A DNA stretch of 64,000 nt from Dromiciops gliroides (GCF_019393635.1 NC_057863.1:646264660-646328659); one strand, 5' to 3'; numbered from the stretch's first letter, positions 1-11,850 are shown. Made by a program: numbers and translations. Notes: generated by a model from the sequence alone, not told the origin.

Positions 1-833
1 AAATGTGGAGTAAGTATTAGGTAAGTAATGGGTAAGTGAGTATGAGGTGCTGAAGAAGAGACTAAGTTTGAGAACCTGGGAAATTGGAAGAATGATGATA
101 CCCTCCATAGAATTGTGAAAGTTAGGAAATGAGATGGGTTTAAGGGTGGGGAGAGGAGAATGCATTCAGAATTGGATATGTTGAGTTTAAGATGCTTATA
201 GTATGAAATGTTGAAAAGGGAGTTGGAAGTGCAGGATAGGGGCTCAAGGGAGAGACTTGGGGTTTGTATATAGATCTAGGAGTCATCAGCATGGAGATGA
301 TAGGAAATCCTGTGTGAGCCAAGGAGATCACCAGGAAAGAGGCTAGACAAGTAAGAGAAGAAGGTCTAGGGCAATAGGTCTATAGCCAAACTATTCTGCT
401 CTTCTCTCTTAGGCATTTCTATACAATCATTCCTCCAGCAGCAACATCCCCTTAATAGCCTTTGGATTCAGAACAGTTCATCCAGTCAAACCTTCCTGGG
501 CAGGATATTCAGGGAATACACAAACACCAGTAATCCTGGAATCTGCTCATCCTAGAATGAAGGTGCAAAGAGGATGGTGGAAGGAATGCCTTTGTGGAGC
601 TTGTGAAGATGTGATCCAGCAATATACTAAGGAGGCAAAGGATGTAGAGGATAGTGTAGAATTGGCCTAGCTAACCAAGGTGTTAGGCAAGGGAGGAGAG
701 TGGTATCAGTACAGAAGTGATGATCTGGGAAAGAAATGGAGTTTTGAAGGGGTAAGGTCAAAAGGGAAAAACAAAGGTAGAAGGTTAAGGATTATTATCA
801 TATAAAAGGATTTTGAAGTTCAAGAACATGGAA
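1..833. other. No gene recognised; possible old dispersed repeat
   Basis: Purine-rich DNA without a coding pattern. The stretch around 160-330 (gagatgataggaaatcc and nearby 'agtcatcagcatgg') resembles a long dispersed mammalian repeat whose name I cannot give; similar text occurs around 54.9-56.1 kb. The only reading frame above 60 codons has no recognisable domain. Confidence 0.4.
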
Positions 834-980
834 GGGGGGCAGCTAGGTGGCACAGTGGATAGAGCACGAGCCCTGGAATCAAGAGGACCTGTGTTCGGGT
901 CCAGCTTCAGGCACTTGACGCTTAACTAGCTGTGTGACCCTGGGCAAGTCACTTAACCCTCATTGCCCTGCAAAAAAAAA
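834..980 (+). mobile_element. WSINE1-like SINE
   Basis: Starts with the tRNA-like head ggggggcagctaggtggc, has the CORE-like middle tagctgtgtgaccctgggc and ends in a 'cattgccctgcaaaaa' tail. A short duplication 'catggaa' lies on both sides (827-833 and 985-991). Confidence 0.9.
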
Positions 981-1136
981 AGACCATGGAAAGGGAATAC
1001 CTGTGGGTGACAGACTCAGTGGTAAGACTGCTTTTATGTGTAAATGAGGTGCAATGAGAGAGAAGGTCATGAGTATTAAGTAGATTGAGGAAGTTGAAAC
1101 TTAGGGTACCAATATGTTTAAAATCTCCAAGTTTAA

Positions 1137-1286
1137 GGGGCAGCTAGGTGGCGCAGTGGATAGAGCACCGGCCCTGGATTCAGGAGTACCTGAGTTCAAA
1201 TCCAGCCTCAGACACTTAACACTTACTAGCTGTGTGACCCTGGGCAAGTCACTTAACCCCAATTGCCTCACTAAAAAAAAATAAAT
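1137..1286 (+). mobile_element. WSINE1-like SINE
   Basis: Complete copy with the 'caattgcctcactaaaa' type of tail. The flanks aaaatctccaagttta (1121-1136) and aaaatctccgagttta (1287-1302) are a 16-bp TSD with one mismatch. Confidence 0.92.
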
Positions 1287-1639
1287 AAAATCTCCGAGTT
1301 TAATGGACAATTAGCTCCAGGGTATAGATTTTTGCCCCCCTTTTATGAAAAGCCAATCCTTTTTCAGGGAGGAAGAGCCTGTATCTACCCCATTTCATGG
1401 GCGATAGGGAAAAATCTATGTCATGGAAATGCATATCAATATTGCTCCTATCACATCCTGTCTGTTCCCTGAAGCTCAGCTGAGCTCAGCTAGGAGAAGC
1501 TTATCCTAAGAATATTGGCTACTGAGCAATGGAGACTTTTAACTTCAGCAGCTGTTGAAACCCATCCTCTGGAGGGCACATGGGGAATGATTAATGACTA
1601 TTGAAATGAATGACCAATTACTTAATCTGATTTATTTTG

Positions 1640-1995
1640 AAAAGAGAAAACCAATTTAACAGTATCAAAAATATTTTTAAATTCACAACAAATGAACAAG
1701 AAATAAGATATATTTAAAGATTTTTTTGCCCAACTACATGTGAATAAAACTGACAACTTAAACAACATAAGTTATTATTTACAAATATAAGATATACAAA
1801 TGAACAGAACAAGAGAGAATTTGAACAATCCAATGTCAATAGAAGAAACTGAACAAGTTATAAATGAGGTATCAAAGAAAACAACCAAAAAACCAGAACC
1901 AAATGGATTCACAAGTGAATTTTATCAGAAGCTCTAAGAACTATTAAAAGTGAATTTCTGGAAAAACATAAGACTCAATTTTGTTGTGTATCAAT
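1640..1995 (+). mobile_element. Old L1 ORF2 fragment
   Basis: Broken reading frames give the stretch before the reverse transcriptase core of L1 ORF2: a 'KIDNLNNI'-like part, then 'NGFTSEFYQKL' around 1900-1940, the well known L1 motif ahead of the RT domain. It has stops and frameshifts and is a dead fragment. Confidence 0.65.
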
Positions 1996-1999
1996 CTGT

Positions 2000-3950
2000 T
2001 GTTGTATATGAAGTTGCCATGACCTGTGAGATGAGCTGAAGTACCTGGTTTCTTTCAGTGTCTTCTTTCCTCTTCTTTTTGCTACAGAAATACTTAATTG
2101 GCAAAAAGAAGGATTTCAGAGCCTCTGGAATGCCCCCCCCCCTTATCTAGACAGATAAGTATTTTCCTTTGGTTTATTAGAATTAGCTATACTTAATACA
2201 TCTTTTATCTCTCTCCTAGTGTTAATGATACATATTATCCTTAGTAAGCATACTTTTTTTTTGAGTGACCAGCTACATAGTAATGAGCAGCCACCTTTAT
2301 TCCCCCTGTTTCGTATAATGAATACTGCTTGCTGAATTGCGAATGACTCATCCCCCATCACTGCTGGTGGAGTATGCCACTGCCCTTCCTATTCCAATTC
2401 TCAATTCAATTGATATTGGCGGTGCATTCATTCAGAATAGAGGTTCATACATCTTGAGTAGCTAGTGGAATTCCATCAAAATAAGGAGCCCAACATAAAA
2501 CTCAAAAATTATTAAAGTGGTCATTATGGCAGCTGGTCATTCTGTTCTAGAACAGAACCTACTTGACAACATTTTGGCAAATTGGAAAAAAAAACAACCA
2601 ACATCTTAGGAAGGACTGATGTGCCTAAGTCTATACTTGCTGAGCTCTGTCAAACTAAATGGCCAAGCTATATTTATTTATTTTCAAGCTATATGCTGAA
2701 CAGTCTTGGCCGTTATTTGGTTATGAAATTTTACAAGTTTTAAAGGGTAAAATAGAGTTTCAATTCCTCAAACAAATCTGTTATCAGCTTATTTGGGCAC
2801 ATTCTGAAGTTCATAAATTTGTCAACCCAATTGTGAAAATTTAATGAAATTTTCTCTTGGGGAAAAAAGAAAACCACCCCCTTAAGACATTTCACCAGAG
2901 GACAGGTGCTGGCAGTCTGTCACATTTTCCACCTGGTGTATCCCCACTAGTTTCAGACACCCACTTTTTGGGAATACCAGCAACCCAGAGGCTCTGTTCT
3001 TTTATTTTAAGGGATGATGTCATCAAAATTTTCAACCTTGTCGTTTAGTAGCAAGAAAATCCCTTCATGGATATATAATCTCTTCTTAAAATGAGAGAGA
3101 TAAGAGAGAAGAGGAAAGCTAGATACAGACTCTGAGGCAGGAATACCACCAGATAAAATGATTATCGGCATTGCAGTGAAATTTTGGCTGATTTAAATGA
3201 ATTCTTGGTGGGGTCTGTTATTATTGCCATCATCCTAGGCATTAGTAGAAGAAATGCCCTTTTCGTTCCAGATACCCGGACAATTCCAGTATCAAATTGT
3301 CACCTCAATAAACTTTCAGTACAAAATTAAAATAATAATTTTTCTGCAAAAAACTATTTTCAAGCTTTCAAAAGATATCGTTTCATCTTTGTCTTGCTAA
3401 TTCTAATGAACTTGGAAATGCAGAGATAAAGTCAAATAAAAGAGAAGGAAACCTTTTCCCCATCTGCAGAAATTCGTGACATTGTAAACCAAAGACCAAA
3501 TTTGTGACTAAATAATAATTTCTTTATCTCAAATATATTGTGTTTTCAATGTTTTTTTTTTTAAGTGCTAAACTATCCTACTGAATTTTGGTGGTGGTGC
3601 TGCTCTTTGTAAATTTTGAAGGAAAAATCAAAATAAAAACTTTGAGGACGTTACAGATAAAGTGTACTTTGACTCATTATCACCCCCTCCCTTTCTAAAG
3701 AATGACATTTATTATTTTAGGATGGGAGAAGAAGGTGATCTCACTAACTAGAAACTTCTAAGTTAGCTTTAAAGCAGAGAAAAATGGAGATGACAAAGTT
3801 TTGAAGTCTGCTGTTTCTAAACTTATCTGGCATTTAAGAGCCACTGTTGGTGCAATACTTAACTCTTCAAACAACAGAGGCCATAAAAAACATATTGCAA
3901 AGACCCTTCCTATGCCTACAAATGCAAGCTGATTTAATATGCAGGATGCT
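2000..3950. other. No gene recognised
   Basis: AT-rich sequence. Around 2520-3060 broken frames on the plus strand (for example a piece containing WPLFGYEILQVLKGK) look like a decayed coding relic, perhaps a processed pseudogene or an old retroelement, but I cannot name the family. Nothing else here has a coding or RNA-gene pattern. Confidence 0.3.
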
Positions 3951-3952
3951 AG

Positions 3953-4094
3953 GGGCAGCTAGGTGGCACAGTGGATAGAGCACCGGCCCTGGAGTCAGGA
4001 GTACCTGGGTTCAAATCTGGCCTCAGACACTTAACACTAACTAGCTGTGTGACCCTGGGCAAGTCACTTAACCCCAATTGCCTCACTAAAAAAA
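3953..4094 (+). mobile_element. WSINE1-like SINE
   Basis: Complete copy ending 'caattgcctcactaaaa'. It has an exact 16-bp TSD, aatatgcaggatgcta, at 3937-3952 and 4095-4110. Confidence 0.95.
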
Positions 4095-4275
4095 AATATG
4101 CAGGATGCTATAAGCTTAATTAATCATATTAGTAAGAAAAACAACATCATATGATGATATCAATAAATCTTTTCTTAAAATACCCATTTCAATTATAAAC
4201 ACTATAAGTTTAAATGGAAGGAAGAAACACCTTCATGAGAATTTTGCAAGATATTTTAAAGTTGTAGAAACTGAG

Positions 4276-4748
4276 TGTGAGAAATGGGTAGTTGTCTCCT
4301 CTCAATGTGGATATAACAAGTCAGTCATACTCCCCTGACCTGTTTGTAGGACAAGGGTCTCAGATCCCCTCCCTCCCCCTCAGGTTAGCAAGGTCACATG
4401 GTTCAAGGAGCCCTGGTCTCAATTAGGTCCTCTCCAGAGTTCTGTCCATATAAGGAAGTATAAGGTCTACTCTTGAGTTATGCCCATACAAGGAAGAGGG
4501 GTGGGAATACTGCATTCCGATTAGCTAGTTTTTTCGAGTAGATTGTAACCCCGACCAGTGATGAAAAAGGGGAAGGTCCATTCACATTAGGGACTAGGGT
4601 ATAAAACAGGGCCTGTGAGCCCCCTTTCTGGGCACCCACTAGCTGCACACTAGGGTGCCTCCTTCTCATGAGAAGAAAATAAAGCCTTTGTCACCTCGCT
4701 GCTGAGTTCCTGAGAATTATTGAGAAGAGAATGAATTTTTCCCTCACA
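4276..4748 (+). mobile_element. Solo LTR (ERV1-like), 473 bp
   Basis: Begins tgtgag and ends ctcaca, a matching inverted end pair, and is flanked on both sides by the 5-bp duplication ctgag (4271-4275 and 4749-4753). It contains a TATA-like 'tataaaacagg' near 4600 and an aataaa polyadenylation signal near 4677, so transcription would run on the plus strand. The sequence either side joins into one MIR-like SINE, so the LTR landed in that older element. No internal viral sequence remains. Confidence 0.85.
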
Positions 4749-4875
4749 CTGAGGTAAAAAGAAGTGAATTGACTTACCCAAAGTAACAAAGCTATGAAAT
4801 ACTGAAAGCCAAATTTGAACACATCTTTCCTGACTTCTAGCCCAGCATGGTATCCATTGTGCCATGTAGCCATTT
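4749..4875 (-). mobile_element. MIR/CORE-SINE, split by the LTR
   Basis: Reads tgaggtaaaaagaag...gacttacccaaagtaac..., the reverse complement of the MIR core, diverged. The missing start (gtagaaactgag) lies just left of the LTR at about 4262-4275. Confidence 0.6.
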
Positions 4876-4918
4876 CTTTGAAGACTTTCCCTCAAAATGA
4901 TATATAGTATATATCTGA

Positions 4919-5060
4919 GGGCAGCTAGGTGGCACAGTGGATAAAGCACTGTCCCTGGATTCAGGAGGACCTGAGTTCAAATCTAGGCTCAGACACTTGA
5001 CACTTACTAGCTGTGTGACCCCGGGCAAGTGACAACCCTAATTGCCCCAGAAAAAAAAAA
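4919..5060 (+). mobile_element. WSINE1-like SINE
   Basis: Head gggcagctaggtggcacag, CORE middle and A-rich tail (about 5050-5060) are all present. Confidence 0.88.
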
Positions 5061-5160
5061 CACCCCAATACATGTGTCCTCAGGAAAAGTCACTCTCAGC
5101 TTCTTTCTTGTAGAGGTTAGCAAGGGCCAATGTCTATCATGAATAATGCAATGGGTACTG

Positions 5161-5345
5161 GACGCCCTTATTTTTATTTGTTGTTGTTCAGTTGTTTTTC
5201 TGGCACGTCTGACTCTGTGATTCTATTTCAGTCTTTCTTGGCAGAGATGTTGGAGTGGTTTGTCATTTCCTTCTCCAGCTCATTTTATATATGAGGAAAC
5301 CCAGGCAAATAGGGTTAAGTGACTTGCCCAGGGTCACACTTGGCA
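5161..5345 (-). mobile_element. CORE-SINE with RTE-type tail (MAR1-like), partial
   Basis: On the plus strand it reads 'gttgttgttcagttg', then a 'gtctgactctgtgattc' RTE-tail motif and 'ccttctccagctcatttta', ending in the reverse CORE 'gtgacttgcccagggtcac'. This is the tail and CORE of the second marsupial SINE family, mobilised by RTE rather than L1. Confidence 0.7.
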
Positions 5346-5619
5346 TCCATAAAGATGCCAGTTATTATTTTGGTTATGGTTAACTAGGACCAATGGGTCA
5401 AAACTGCCAAGAATCAACGACAAAACGTTTTTTGGTGTAAAGTGCCTCTCATAACCCAGCCCCCTCCTTCATTTCCAACAGTCTTACACCTTGCCTCCTG
5501 AGCAGTATTCTGTGAGTCAATGATACTATTCTCTTGCTTTTACAAGAATGTGAAACTTCATCTCTTCACCTCTGGGCATTTTCCCTGGCTGTCTTCCATG
5601 CCAAGAATGCTCTCCCAAC

Positions 5620-5989
5620 TGTAACAATTGGAATGACGCCACCTGCCGGAGACTTACTGTAGAAGAGTTCCGCCCATGAAGCAAAGGTCTTTGAGGGCAA
5701 GACCAGGAGTCTTTTCTTTGGCATCAGGAAGTGACATTGGGTAGGGGGAGGAAAAAGGAAGAGACTAGCGCTCTGTCTCTGGCTTTCCTTTGGACTCTGG
5801 TGGAGAGCGGAGCTGGAAATGCGCTCTCCCTTTAATAGATAGGAATAAAGGCCTTTCTCTCTCTCTTTATCAAATTCTTATTCTCCTAAATAAATGCTTA
5901 AAAGTCTAACTCTTGCTAAAGCTTATAATTTATTGGCGACCACTCATTAGATATTTTAGACAGTTTAGCTAGAATTTTAGCCCTTAACA
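5620..5989 (+). mobile_element. Solo LTR, family with TGTAAC start
   Basis: Starts tgtaacaattggaatgacgcc and ends gcccttaaca; aataaa signals occur near 5843 and 5889. The same LTR occurs in reverse at 57112-57431 and as a truncated piece at 12376-12464. No target-site duplication is clear, and there is no internal sequence. Confidence 0.75.
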
Positions 5990-7118
5990 CTTCCCATCCC
6001 ATCTCTACGTACCAACTTTGCTGGCTTCCTTTAAGTCTCAATTAAAACCCCATCTTCTACAAGAAACCTTTTCCAACTTAATTATAGTGTCTTTCCTCTT
6101 TTAATTATTACCTAGTTATCTTGGGGAATGTGAAGGATGTTCAAGAAGTAGTAGCATCTCTGATATGATGGCTTACCAGAAACCAGAGACAGCAAGTGCG
6201 TTCTTCAAACTATTTGAGTCTGCAAGTTCAATGGGAATGAGAAGGGTGAAATAAGATCCCCAAATGCTATTGCCTTCTGGGCTTGCATTGAGCTGGGCAT
6301 GGCTTCCAAGAGTAGGGATCACATAGAGCCCATGTCCTCTGCCCTTGTCAGAACTCATCTGGATATTGTGTTCAGTTCTGGGTTCCTTGCATGAAAAGAA
6401 CAGTATTAAACTACAATTTGCAGACAGCCAGGATGCAGAAAGGTCTTGACTTCTACTCTTGTGAGGATTGGTTGAAGAAAACAGGGATTTAGGGGCAGGA
6501 GAAAAGACTTATGGGGCAAAGGAACTGCCTGCACATATGGGAAGGACTGTCACATGGATGAGGATTTAACTTTGTTGTATTTGGTATGGAGGATAGAACC
6601 ATGAACAATGCATGGAACTTGCAAAAAAACCAAAACCAAATAAAGTCTTCAGGACAAACTTCCCCAAAATTCATTGTCACCTAGAAAGTGAATGTGCTCC
6701 CTGGAAAGGTGGCAGAATCCCTTCAAAAGTTCTCATTTAGAGGCTATGTGGTCCCTTCTGGGTATGTGATATTGCAGATTTATTTCTGGCACCATTTTCA
6801 CTTGAAGGCTGCTCTTGTCTCTTCCAAATCTCCATTTTTCTGATGCAGGGATTTTCTGAACCCTCTACTGTCTTGTTTGAGATGTTCTCTCAAGTGAGGC
6901 TATCCCTACCCCAAAGTGGCAGGGATTTCTGCTTTGACAAATCTCATGACCTTCTCCTCAGTCCTCATTCTTGACTTCACTGTAGTATTCATGGTGGTGC
7001 ATTTCACTTGGAGCCCAGATACAGTCTCCTCTTTGGGTTTTGGGACCTTATTCTCACTTGGTTTTTCTCTGACCTAGCTTGATACTCTTCAGGAGTAGCA
7101 GCTAGCATCAAATCCAGA
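5990..7118. other. No gene recognised
   Basis: Low-feature intergenic sequence. Frames are short and carry no domain. A stretch around 6730-7000 is diverged and may hold an old repeat that I cannot name. Confidence 0.4.
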
Positions 7119-7405
7119 AAAAAGAACTGTGGAATCTGGATGCAGATTGAACCATACTGTTTTTTCTCCCCCCCTCCCTTTTTTTTTGACGTTGTTCCCT
7201 TTTGTTCTGATTCTTCTTTCACAACATGGTGATTACAGAAATATGTTTAATGTGATTGTACATATATAACCTGTATCAGATTGCTTGCCATCTTGGGGAA
7301 TGGGGAGGGAGAAAAGTTTGGAACTAGAAATCTTATAAAAACAAATGTTGAAAACTATCTCTACATGTAACTGAAAAATAATAAAATCCTTTTATGATTA
7401 AATAA
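7119..7405 (+). mobile_element. L1 3' end
   Basis: Begins 'aaaaagaactgtggaatctgg', continues through 'attgaaccatactg', 'aacctgtatcagattgcttgcc' and a G-rich stretch 'ggggaatggggagggag', and ends 'ttatgattaaataaaag'. This is the same 3' untranslated end seen at 48740-49070 and 54220-54349, so the fragment is a heavily 5'-truncated L1. Confidence 0.75.
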
Positions 7406-7413
7406 AAGAGTAA

Positions 7414-7546
7414 CAGCTGCTGAATCCATAGATAGAGTGCTGGGCCTGTGGTCAGGAAGAACTGAGTTAAAATCTATCCTCAGATGGTTAGATCTGTGTG
7501 ATCCAGGGCAAAACACTCAACCTCTGTCTCAGTTTCCCTAAGAAAA
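7414..7546 (+). mobile_element. Old CORE-SINE (MIR-like)
   Basis: Shows a diverged head ('gatagagtgctgggcctg'), then 'gatctgtgtgatccagggc' and 'tcaacctctgtctcagtttccc', the order of a CORE-SINE. Clearly older than the WSINE1-like copies. Confidence 0.55.
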
Positions 7547-7599
7547 GCTCCATGGGTCAATGTAATGAACACACTTATTAGCACAGTACCTGGCACATG

Positions 7600-7772
7600 T
7601 TGTGGTTGTTCAGCCTTTTTCAATCATGTCCAACTCTCTATGACCCCATTGGGGGTTTTCTTGGCAAAAATACTGGAGTGATTTGCTGTTTCCTTCTCCA
7701 GCTCATGTTCCAAATGAGCAAAGTGAGGCAGACAGGGGCAAGTGACTTGCTCAGGGTCACACAGCTTAGGTG
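7600..7772 (-). mobile_element. CORE-SINE with RTE-type tail (MAR1-like), partial
   Basis: Reads 'gttgttcagcctttttc', 'catgtccaactctctatgac', 'ttcttggcaaaaatactgg', 'ccttctccagctcatg' and then the reverse CORE 'gacttgctcagggtcacac'. Only the tail and CORE remain. Confidence 0.75.
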
Positions 7773-8640
7773 CTTCATAATGCTTGTTCCATTCCTTCCT
7801 TCCCTTCAGTCTATTTTACTTCATCTTTATGCATGTAATAAACACAATGTGAGTGTCCCTCAAGGTTCTTTCTTGAGTCCTCCTCTCTTTCCCCCTTTAC
7901 TCCCTTGTTTAGATGCTCTAAGATGTAACCTGCCACTAAAAAAAAAAAAAAAATCTGTAGTTACCTTCCTGCTCTATCATCAACCATACAAGTCACAAGG
8001 ATATCTATTCAGCAAGAAGCAATGACATGAGAGGCTCCCACCCCTACTCCCAGAAAGAATGCTTGGGATAAGTATCCTGTACTCTGCTTCCACTGGGGTC
8101 CTACCTCTATATTTCTCACTTATTGGCACCTGAAGATTCAGAAACTGTTTGTGCCAGGTAGCAACAATAACTGGAGTCTGCAGAAGAAATCTGGTTCATA
8201 TAGGGGTCTCATGGGAAATGGGACAAAGAAGAATGACCAGCTTGCCCCAGAGCCCTAGGCAGAAACCTTCTGTACACAGAAAGGGCCAAATTAGTGTCAC
8301 CTGTTGTTGATTTACCCTGTAACTCTGGGCAAGAAGCTGGAACTCTGAGCCTCTCTCTATTCCTTATCTGTAAAGTGAGGATGACTTTCCCCAAGGCCCC
8401 TGTCCATGCGGTTTATACCATGATCAAATGAAGAAAACCACTTGGCAAAGCTTCAAAACCCCATAAACATGACAGATGTTGCTGATTTTCTTATGATTAA
8501 CTAAGACCAATGAGCCCAAACTGCTAAGTTTACTGAGTTCTTTTCTAGAAATATGCACAGACCCAAATACACGTACCTCTATACACACGTATAAACATAT
8601 ATGTTTATACACTTGGGTTGTTTAAAATTAATTACCATAG
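7773..8640. other. No gene recognised
   Basis: Includes an A-run at about 7939-7952. An open frame that crosses the preceding SINE and ends near 8025 is an accident of the repeat and has no protein similarity I recognise. Confidence 0.4.
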
Positions 8641-8649
8641 AAACCAGTT

Positions 8650-9053
8650 TGGGATAAGCATATATGAATTTATTAATATTATACCAGTAAAGGATTAGCC
8701 AGGTGTCTCCCTAACTTCTCATGGTCTCAGGCCATGTGGTAGAGAAAGCAGGGAGAGAGTTTCAGCATTGCAGTTAGCACAAGCAGGAGAAAAGTCCCCA
8801 AAGACCCAAGTGGGCTCCCAGAGAGACACCATGTGGTTTCAAGGAGACCCAAGAAAGAAAGGCTCTTGCCCCTCCCATATTGCCCTCTGGGGCTTGCTCT
8901 CTATCCAAGGTATGTAGGGATTCTAACCATGTGCTCTCACTTTCTCTAACATTTAGTATGCTTTAATAAATGCTTAATGCCCCCAAAGTGGTGCAGTAGC
9001 CTCTCCTTTCTAAGTAGCAAATATATTATAAACCCCAGCTAAATTCCCTAACA
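8650..9053 (+). mobile_element. Probable LTR
   Basis: Contains 'tgctttaataaatgcttaatgc' at about 8951-8975, which matches the poly(A) region of the LTRs at 59871 and 60392, and then runs to 'ccctaaca' at about 9053. The left end is uncertain. Confidence 0.45.
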
Positions 9054-9136
9054 CTTGGGACAATTATAGGGACACCCCATAAGTTTTCATTTGCCACAGT
9101 ATGTTATGCATGTCTGCCATGCCAGCAACACTCCTA

Positions 9137-9365
9137 AGATGGCACAGTAGATAGAGAGCCATGCCTGAAGCCAGGAAGACTCTTCTTCCTGAGTTCAGAC
9201 CTGGCTTCAGACAATTCCTAGCTGTGTGACCCTGAACAAGTCACTTTACCCTGTTTGCCTCAGTTTCCCTATCTGTCAAATGAGCTGGAGAAGGAGAAGG
9301 CAAACCACTCAAGTAACTTTTCCAAGAAGACACCAAATAGGGTCACAAAGAATTGGACACAATGG
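9137..9365 (+). mobile_element. CORE-SINE with RTE-type tail (MAR1-like), near full length
   Basis: Order of parts: tRNA-like head 'gatggcacagtagatagag', CORE 'ctagctgtgtgaccctg', 'gcctcagtttccctatctg', 'aaatgagctggagaagg', then the RTE tail 'gggtcacaaagaattggac'. It is cut by, or joined to, an LTR piece at 9366. Confidence 0.8.
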
Positions 9366-9560
9366 TGTTAACCTGGAAATTAAGGAAACAATCAATATAA
9401 GAGAAATAAGGTCTTTAATTGTGACAGAGGAACTATAGCTGGTAGTATTTGGTATCACAAAGTTCGGAAGCTAGGAATACCCAAGGGACTGGGAAAGAGG
9501 ACTGGGTGGGGACTCAGTTCTCAGTAAATGTTGTAGTTCTCAATGGAAACAACTGAAGGA
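9366..9560 (-). mobile_element. LTR fragment (TGTTAACC family)
   Basis: Starts tgttaacctggaaattaagg and 'aaacaatcaatataagag', the reverse complement of the end of the LTR at 10180-10752. Only about 200 bp of that LTR is recognisable. Confidence 0.65.
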
Positions 9561-9736
9561 CAAGAAATTCTAAATCAGAGCAATTTATATCTGACAGAAA
9601 ACTATTTAAACTGACACAGCCTATCCCATTCTCCCCATCATGCCCTCAGACGTTATCCATCTACCCAATACAGTCTGTGGTAATATTTAGGGTAATCAAA
9701 AATAAACATAAAAATTAGGTTAAAAGACATAGAGTA

Positions 9737-9888
9737 GGGGCAGCTAGATGGCCCAGTGGATAGAGCACCAGTCCTGGAGTCAAGAGTACCTGAGTTCAAA
9801 TTCGACCTCAGACACTTAACACTTACTAGCTGTGTGACCCTGGGCAAGTCACTTAACCCCAATTGCCTCACTAAAAAAAAAAAAAAAA
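9737..9888 (+). mobile_element. WSINE1-like SINE
   Basis: Complete copy with head ggggcagctagatggcccag and a 'caattgcctcacta' tail with a long A-run. Flanks 'aaaagaca' match on both sides. Confidence 0.9.
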
Positions 9889-10179
9889 GACAATGTCACT
9901 ATTCTGTCATACTCTTGATAGCTTTCTAAACATTTACTAAGTGCTTACTCTGTGCCTGGAACAGTGAATATCAATCAGTAAGTAAACATTTGTATATACC
10001 CACTATATGCATTGAGTTAAAGAGAGCTTGGGGAAGGCTCTTTGAGGATGGTGGGATTTTAGCGGGTACCTTAAGGAAGACAGGGAGATCAGTGGTGCAG
10101 AGGACCTAGAGCATTCCAGATATAGGGGTGTATTGTAAAGGTTTGAAGATTTGCAAGATATAATAAGCACACTCACACT

Positions 10180-10752
10180 TGTAGACTTACAAGAACTTTA
10201 TTAATTATAGGATAGTGAGTTAGACAAGGACAATAAGTTTCAGAAGCATAGAAATAGAGAAACAAAGTGAGAACTACAAAATTTACTGAGAACTGATTCC
10301 CTACCCAGTCCCCTCTTTCCCAGACAAATGAATTTCCTGGGGCTAACCAATCTGTGTCATTTCCAGACACTTGATGGATTTATGGACCTTCCCCCAAGCA
10401 ACTTATCCCCTTCCAATGTTTTCCCACCTTACTCCCCGGACTTCGTTATTATGTAAAAAGGGTCCACCTACATTAAGTAGTTTCTATTTAGAGTTAGTAG
10501 CTCCTAGACTTAATTTAGGAGCAGTTCTATTGTTTCTTTTGTTAAAGATTCATTTACATTAAGTAGTTGTATGTCACTCTGGAGCAATCTTTTGGTTCCC
10601 TTTTTGTTCTGTTACCCAATAAAAACCCTGTCCTCTGTTCCCATCTTTGAGTATTCCTAGCTTCTGAGCTTTTCCATACCACAATCTATAGTTCCTCTGC
10701 CCCTGACCTTATTTCTCCTATATTGATTGTTTCCTTAATTTCCAGGTTAACA
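10180..10752 (+). mobile_element. LTR (TGTTAACC family)
   Basis: Runs from tgtagacttacaagaac to ccaggttaaca. 'cccaataaaaaccctgtcc' near 10616 is the polyadenylation signal and shows plus orientation. The same LTR in reverse lies at about 31830-32300, and its last 200 bp are at 9366. A repeated 'tacattaagtagt' occurs within it. The left end is my estimate. Confidence 0.65.
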
Positions 10753-10992
10753 AAAGACATAATAACAATTCCAATCACAACTACAGTAATAAAAGACATA
10801 TATCACCAAATCAGGGAAGCACCAACATCTGGATTTCTAGCTGGGGAATCCTGGTTCACAACTTCCAGAATCCTGACTGGGAAAGGTCCCCAGCAGAGTG
10901 TTCTCTCCACAGGTGAGATTCCAAAGACCACTTTCCCAGTGAAGACTTATATACAGTTTGATATGGGGGAGAAACCAATAGGAGAAAGCACG

Positions 10993-11514
10993 TGAGTCCT
11001 TAGGATTCCTCTGTAAAAGAGGAATAAAAGAACAGGTTTATTGGGGTACAAGAGAAATCGGCTGGGAGGAGGGTTTTGCCTGAACAAAATGCTTTCCTCC
11101 CTGACTAGCTTGAGGAGCGCCATTTTACAGGGTTTAGATGGGGTGGGTAAGAGTCTCTTATTGGGTGAGGGACTGGTGGTCTTCCCGAGTTGCACTGGGG
11201 TAGGAGGAATCCCTTGTGAGGGATCTGGTGGTGGGTGTCAACTTTGTCCTGATGGGTCTAAGCAATCTGCTGATGGGCGGTTCCAGGTGGTCTTCTCCTG
11301 GATTACCTCATCCAGGTGGGGTGGTGGTCCTGGAGCATACTCAGTTTGATCTGGTGCCGCTTATCTCTTTTGGGTGTGTGTGTGTCCTTGATTGAGTTCC
11401 AGGAGAGGCCTACTTGATTTCAAGGGAAAACCCCTGAGTTTTCAAGGAGAAAGTTCCTTGAACTCCCCCAGAGAACTGTTGGGGTAACCAGGGGCCCATA
11501 ATCCTCCCATGACA
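10993..11514 (-). mobile_element. LTR (TGTCATGGG family)
   Basis: On the minus strand it starts TGTCATGGGAGG and has AATAAA near 11038 ('ttggggtac' side). It carries a 'gatctggtgccgctta' motif that returns at 14620, where a shorter piece of the same LTR lies. Open frames across it on both strands are not recognisable proteins. Confidence 0.5.
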
Positions 11515-11695
11515 AGTTTTAAACAAACAAGACTTTAAGTCAACTGCTTGCTTGACCAGCTGAGATGTTATCTTCCTTCCTCAAGGGCAGGCCAAGCCCT
11601 TGAGATAGGAAGAACATTGTGTTTGACCAGAATACATTTATCTGTTTCTGAACTTCTGCAAAGGTTCTGTTTTGTTCCAAGGCAGCAGGCCAAGC

Positions 11696-11850
11696 TTTTT
11701 TTTTTTTTTTTAGGCAATGGGGGTTAAGTGGACTTGCCCGGGTCACACAGCGAGTAAGTGTCAAGTGTCCTGAGGATTGGATTTTGCCATCTCAGGTACT
11801 CCTGAATCCCAGGGCGTGCTTTATTCACTGTGCCATCTAGCTGCCCCCCA
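11696..11850 (-). mobile_element. WSINE1-like SINE
   Basis: Reverse copy: poly(T), then 'aggcaatgggggttaagtgg', then 'gccatctagctgcccccc'. Flanks 'ggccaagctttt' and 'agccaggctttt' look like a mutated TSD. Confidence 0.88.

Noticed and set aside
834..980. tRNA genes suggested by tRNA-like heads
   Set aside because: The tRNA-like sequence is the head of a SINE present in about forty copies; no cloverleaf with anticodon arm stands alone.
7597..8025. 142-codon frame
   Set aside because: Runs through a CORE-SINE and an A-run; no protein family fits.
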